From positions 14,002-28,068 of the forward strand of contig JALHLL010000014.1 of NCBI GenBank assembly GCA_022844575.1: a stretch of DNA of 14,067 nt, read 5' to 3'. The notes below the pieces were generated by a model, which ran no database searches, had not been told where the DNA came from, and saw only the letters and a program-made list of their open reading frames with translations. This DNA comes from a bacterium (lineage in GTDB: Bacteria > Bacteroidota > Ignavibacteria > Kapaibacteriales > UBA961). The position numbers and the translations under genes are program-made. Position 1 is the first letter of the stretch; every line of letters begins with the position of its first letter. Below are positions 13,975 to 14,067 of this stretch, one piece after another.

Positions 13975-14067
13975 ATGCCTAATGTTCTTACGTTAATGCC
14001 TCAGCTTGAAGGCGAAGAAGCGATGTATATACAACATCTAATATCCGGTATGACCGAAGAGCAAGCA
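13975..14067 (+). CDS. Probable TM2-domain membrane protein, N-terminal fragment
   Basis: Only 31 codons are in the window; the gene continues past the right edge. AAAGGGG about 9 nt before the ATG is a good ribosome site. The peptide runs MPNVLTLMPQLEGEEAMYIQ and continues HLISGMTEEQA. This resembles the cytoplasmic N-terminal helix (LEGEE, M[ST]EEQA) found before the TM2 domain in small Bacteroidota proteins, where an RRK-type segment and two membrane helices follow. Neither of those is visible here, so the call rests on the leader and the DUF2752 neighbour. It is 39 bp downstream of the DUF2752 stop, probably in the same transcript. Confidence 0.5.
   Translation, partial: MPNVLTLMPQLEGEEAMYIQHLISGMTEEQA

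Noticed and set aside
1..14067. Mobile element, CRISPR array, toxin-antitoxin or tRNA signatures
   Set aside because: No transposase, integrase, terminal repeats, regularly spaced repeats or cloverleaf sequence was seen on either strand.

Overview
This is an AT-rich chromosomal segment with no visible phage, transposon, CRISPR or tRNA. Several features suggest a bacterium of the Bacteroidota/Chlorobiota (FCB) assemblage. These are a CcoI-like ATPase with a Cys-rich N-terminal domain beside an Rrf2 regulator, a periplasmic amidohydrolase of the subfamily common there, mostly weak Shine-Dalgarno sites, and a DUF2752 gene followed by what looks like a TM2-type gene. The placement rests on family recognition only and cannot be made finer here.

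Layout. (1) 1-604, minus strand: an Rrf2-family Fe-S regulator followed by the start of a CcoI/FixI-type P-type ATPase. A similar 24-bp imperfect palindrome precedes each gene, which is probably the regulator's own operator. (2) 605-1023: a 419-bp gene-free stretch with nested inverted repeats and a strong terminator-like hairpin on the plus strand, 50 nt before the next gene. (3) 1024-3674, plus strand: a secreted amidohydrolase lacking the usual HxH metal motif, then the ribosome-assembly GTPase Der. (4) 12406 down to 3675, minus strand: grpE and dnaJ, followed without an obvious break by seven sugar-transfer genes. In transcription order these are a GT-B-like protein of unknown family, a GT2, a SAM methyltransferase, a GT4, a CgeB-like GT, and two GT2 enzymes. 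Five of the six junctions among the seven are ATGA or TAATG overlaps, so the block looks like one translationally coupled cassette. (5) 12572-14067, plus strand: a SunS-like GT2 with a TPR-like tail, a DUF2752 membrane protein and the start of a probable TM2-domain protein.

How the parts may work together. The ATPase and Rrf2 regulator point to copper delivery to a cbb3-type oxidase under Fe-S/redox control. The seven-gene cassette probably builds and perhaps methyl-caps a short heteroglycan. No polymerase, flippase, ligase or initiating phosphoglycosyltransferase is visible, so the acceptor (lipid core or protein) is unknown. The cassette directly follows the grpE-dnaJ chaperone pair, and another glycosyltransferase is transcribed divergently from it. 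The most interesting points are this chaperone-glycosylation arrangement, the paired Rrf2-type operators, and the structured leader or small-RNA candidate upstream of the amidohydrolase.
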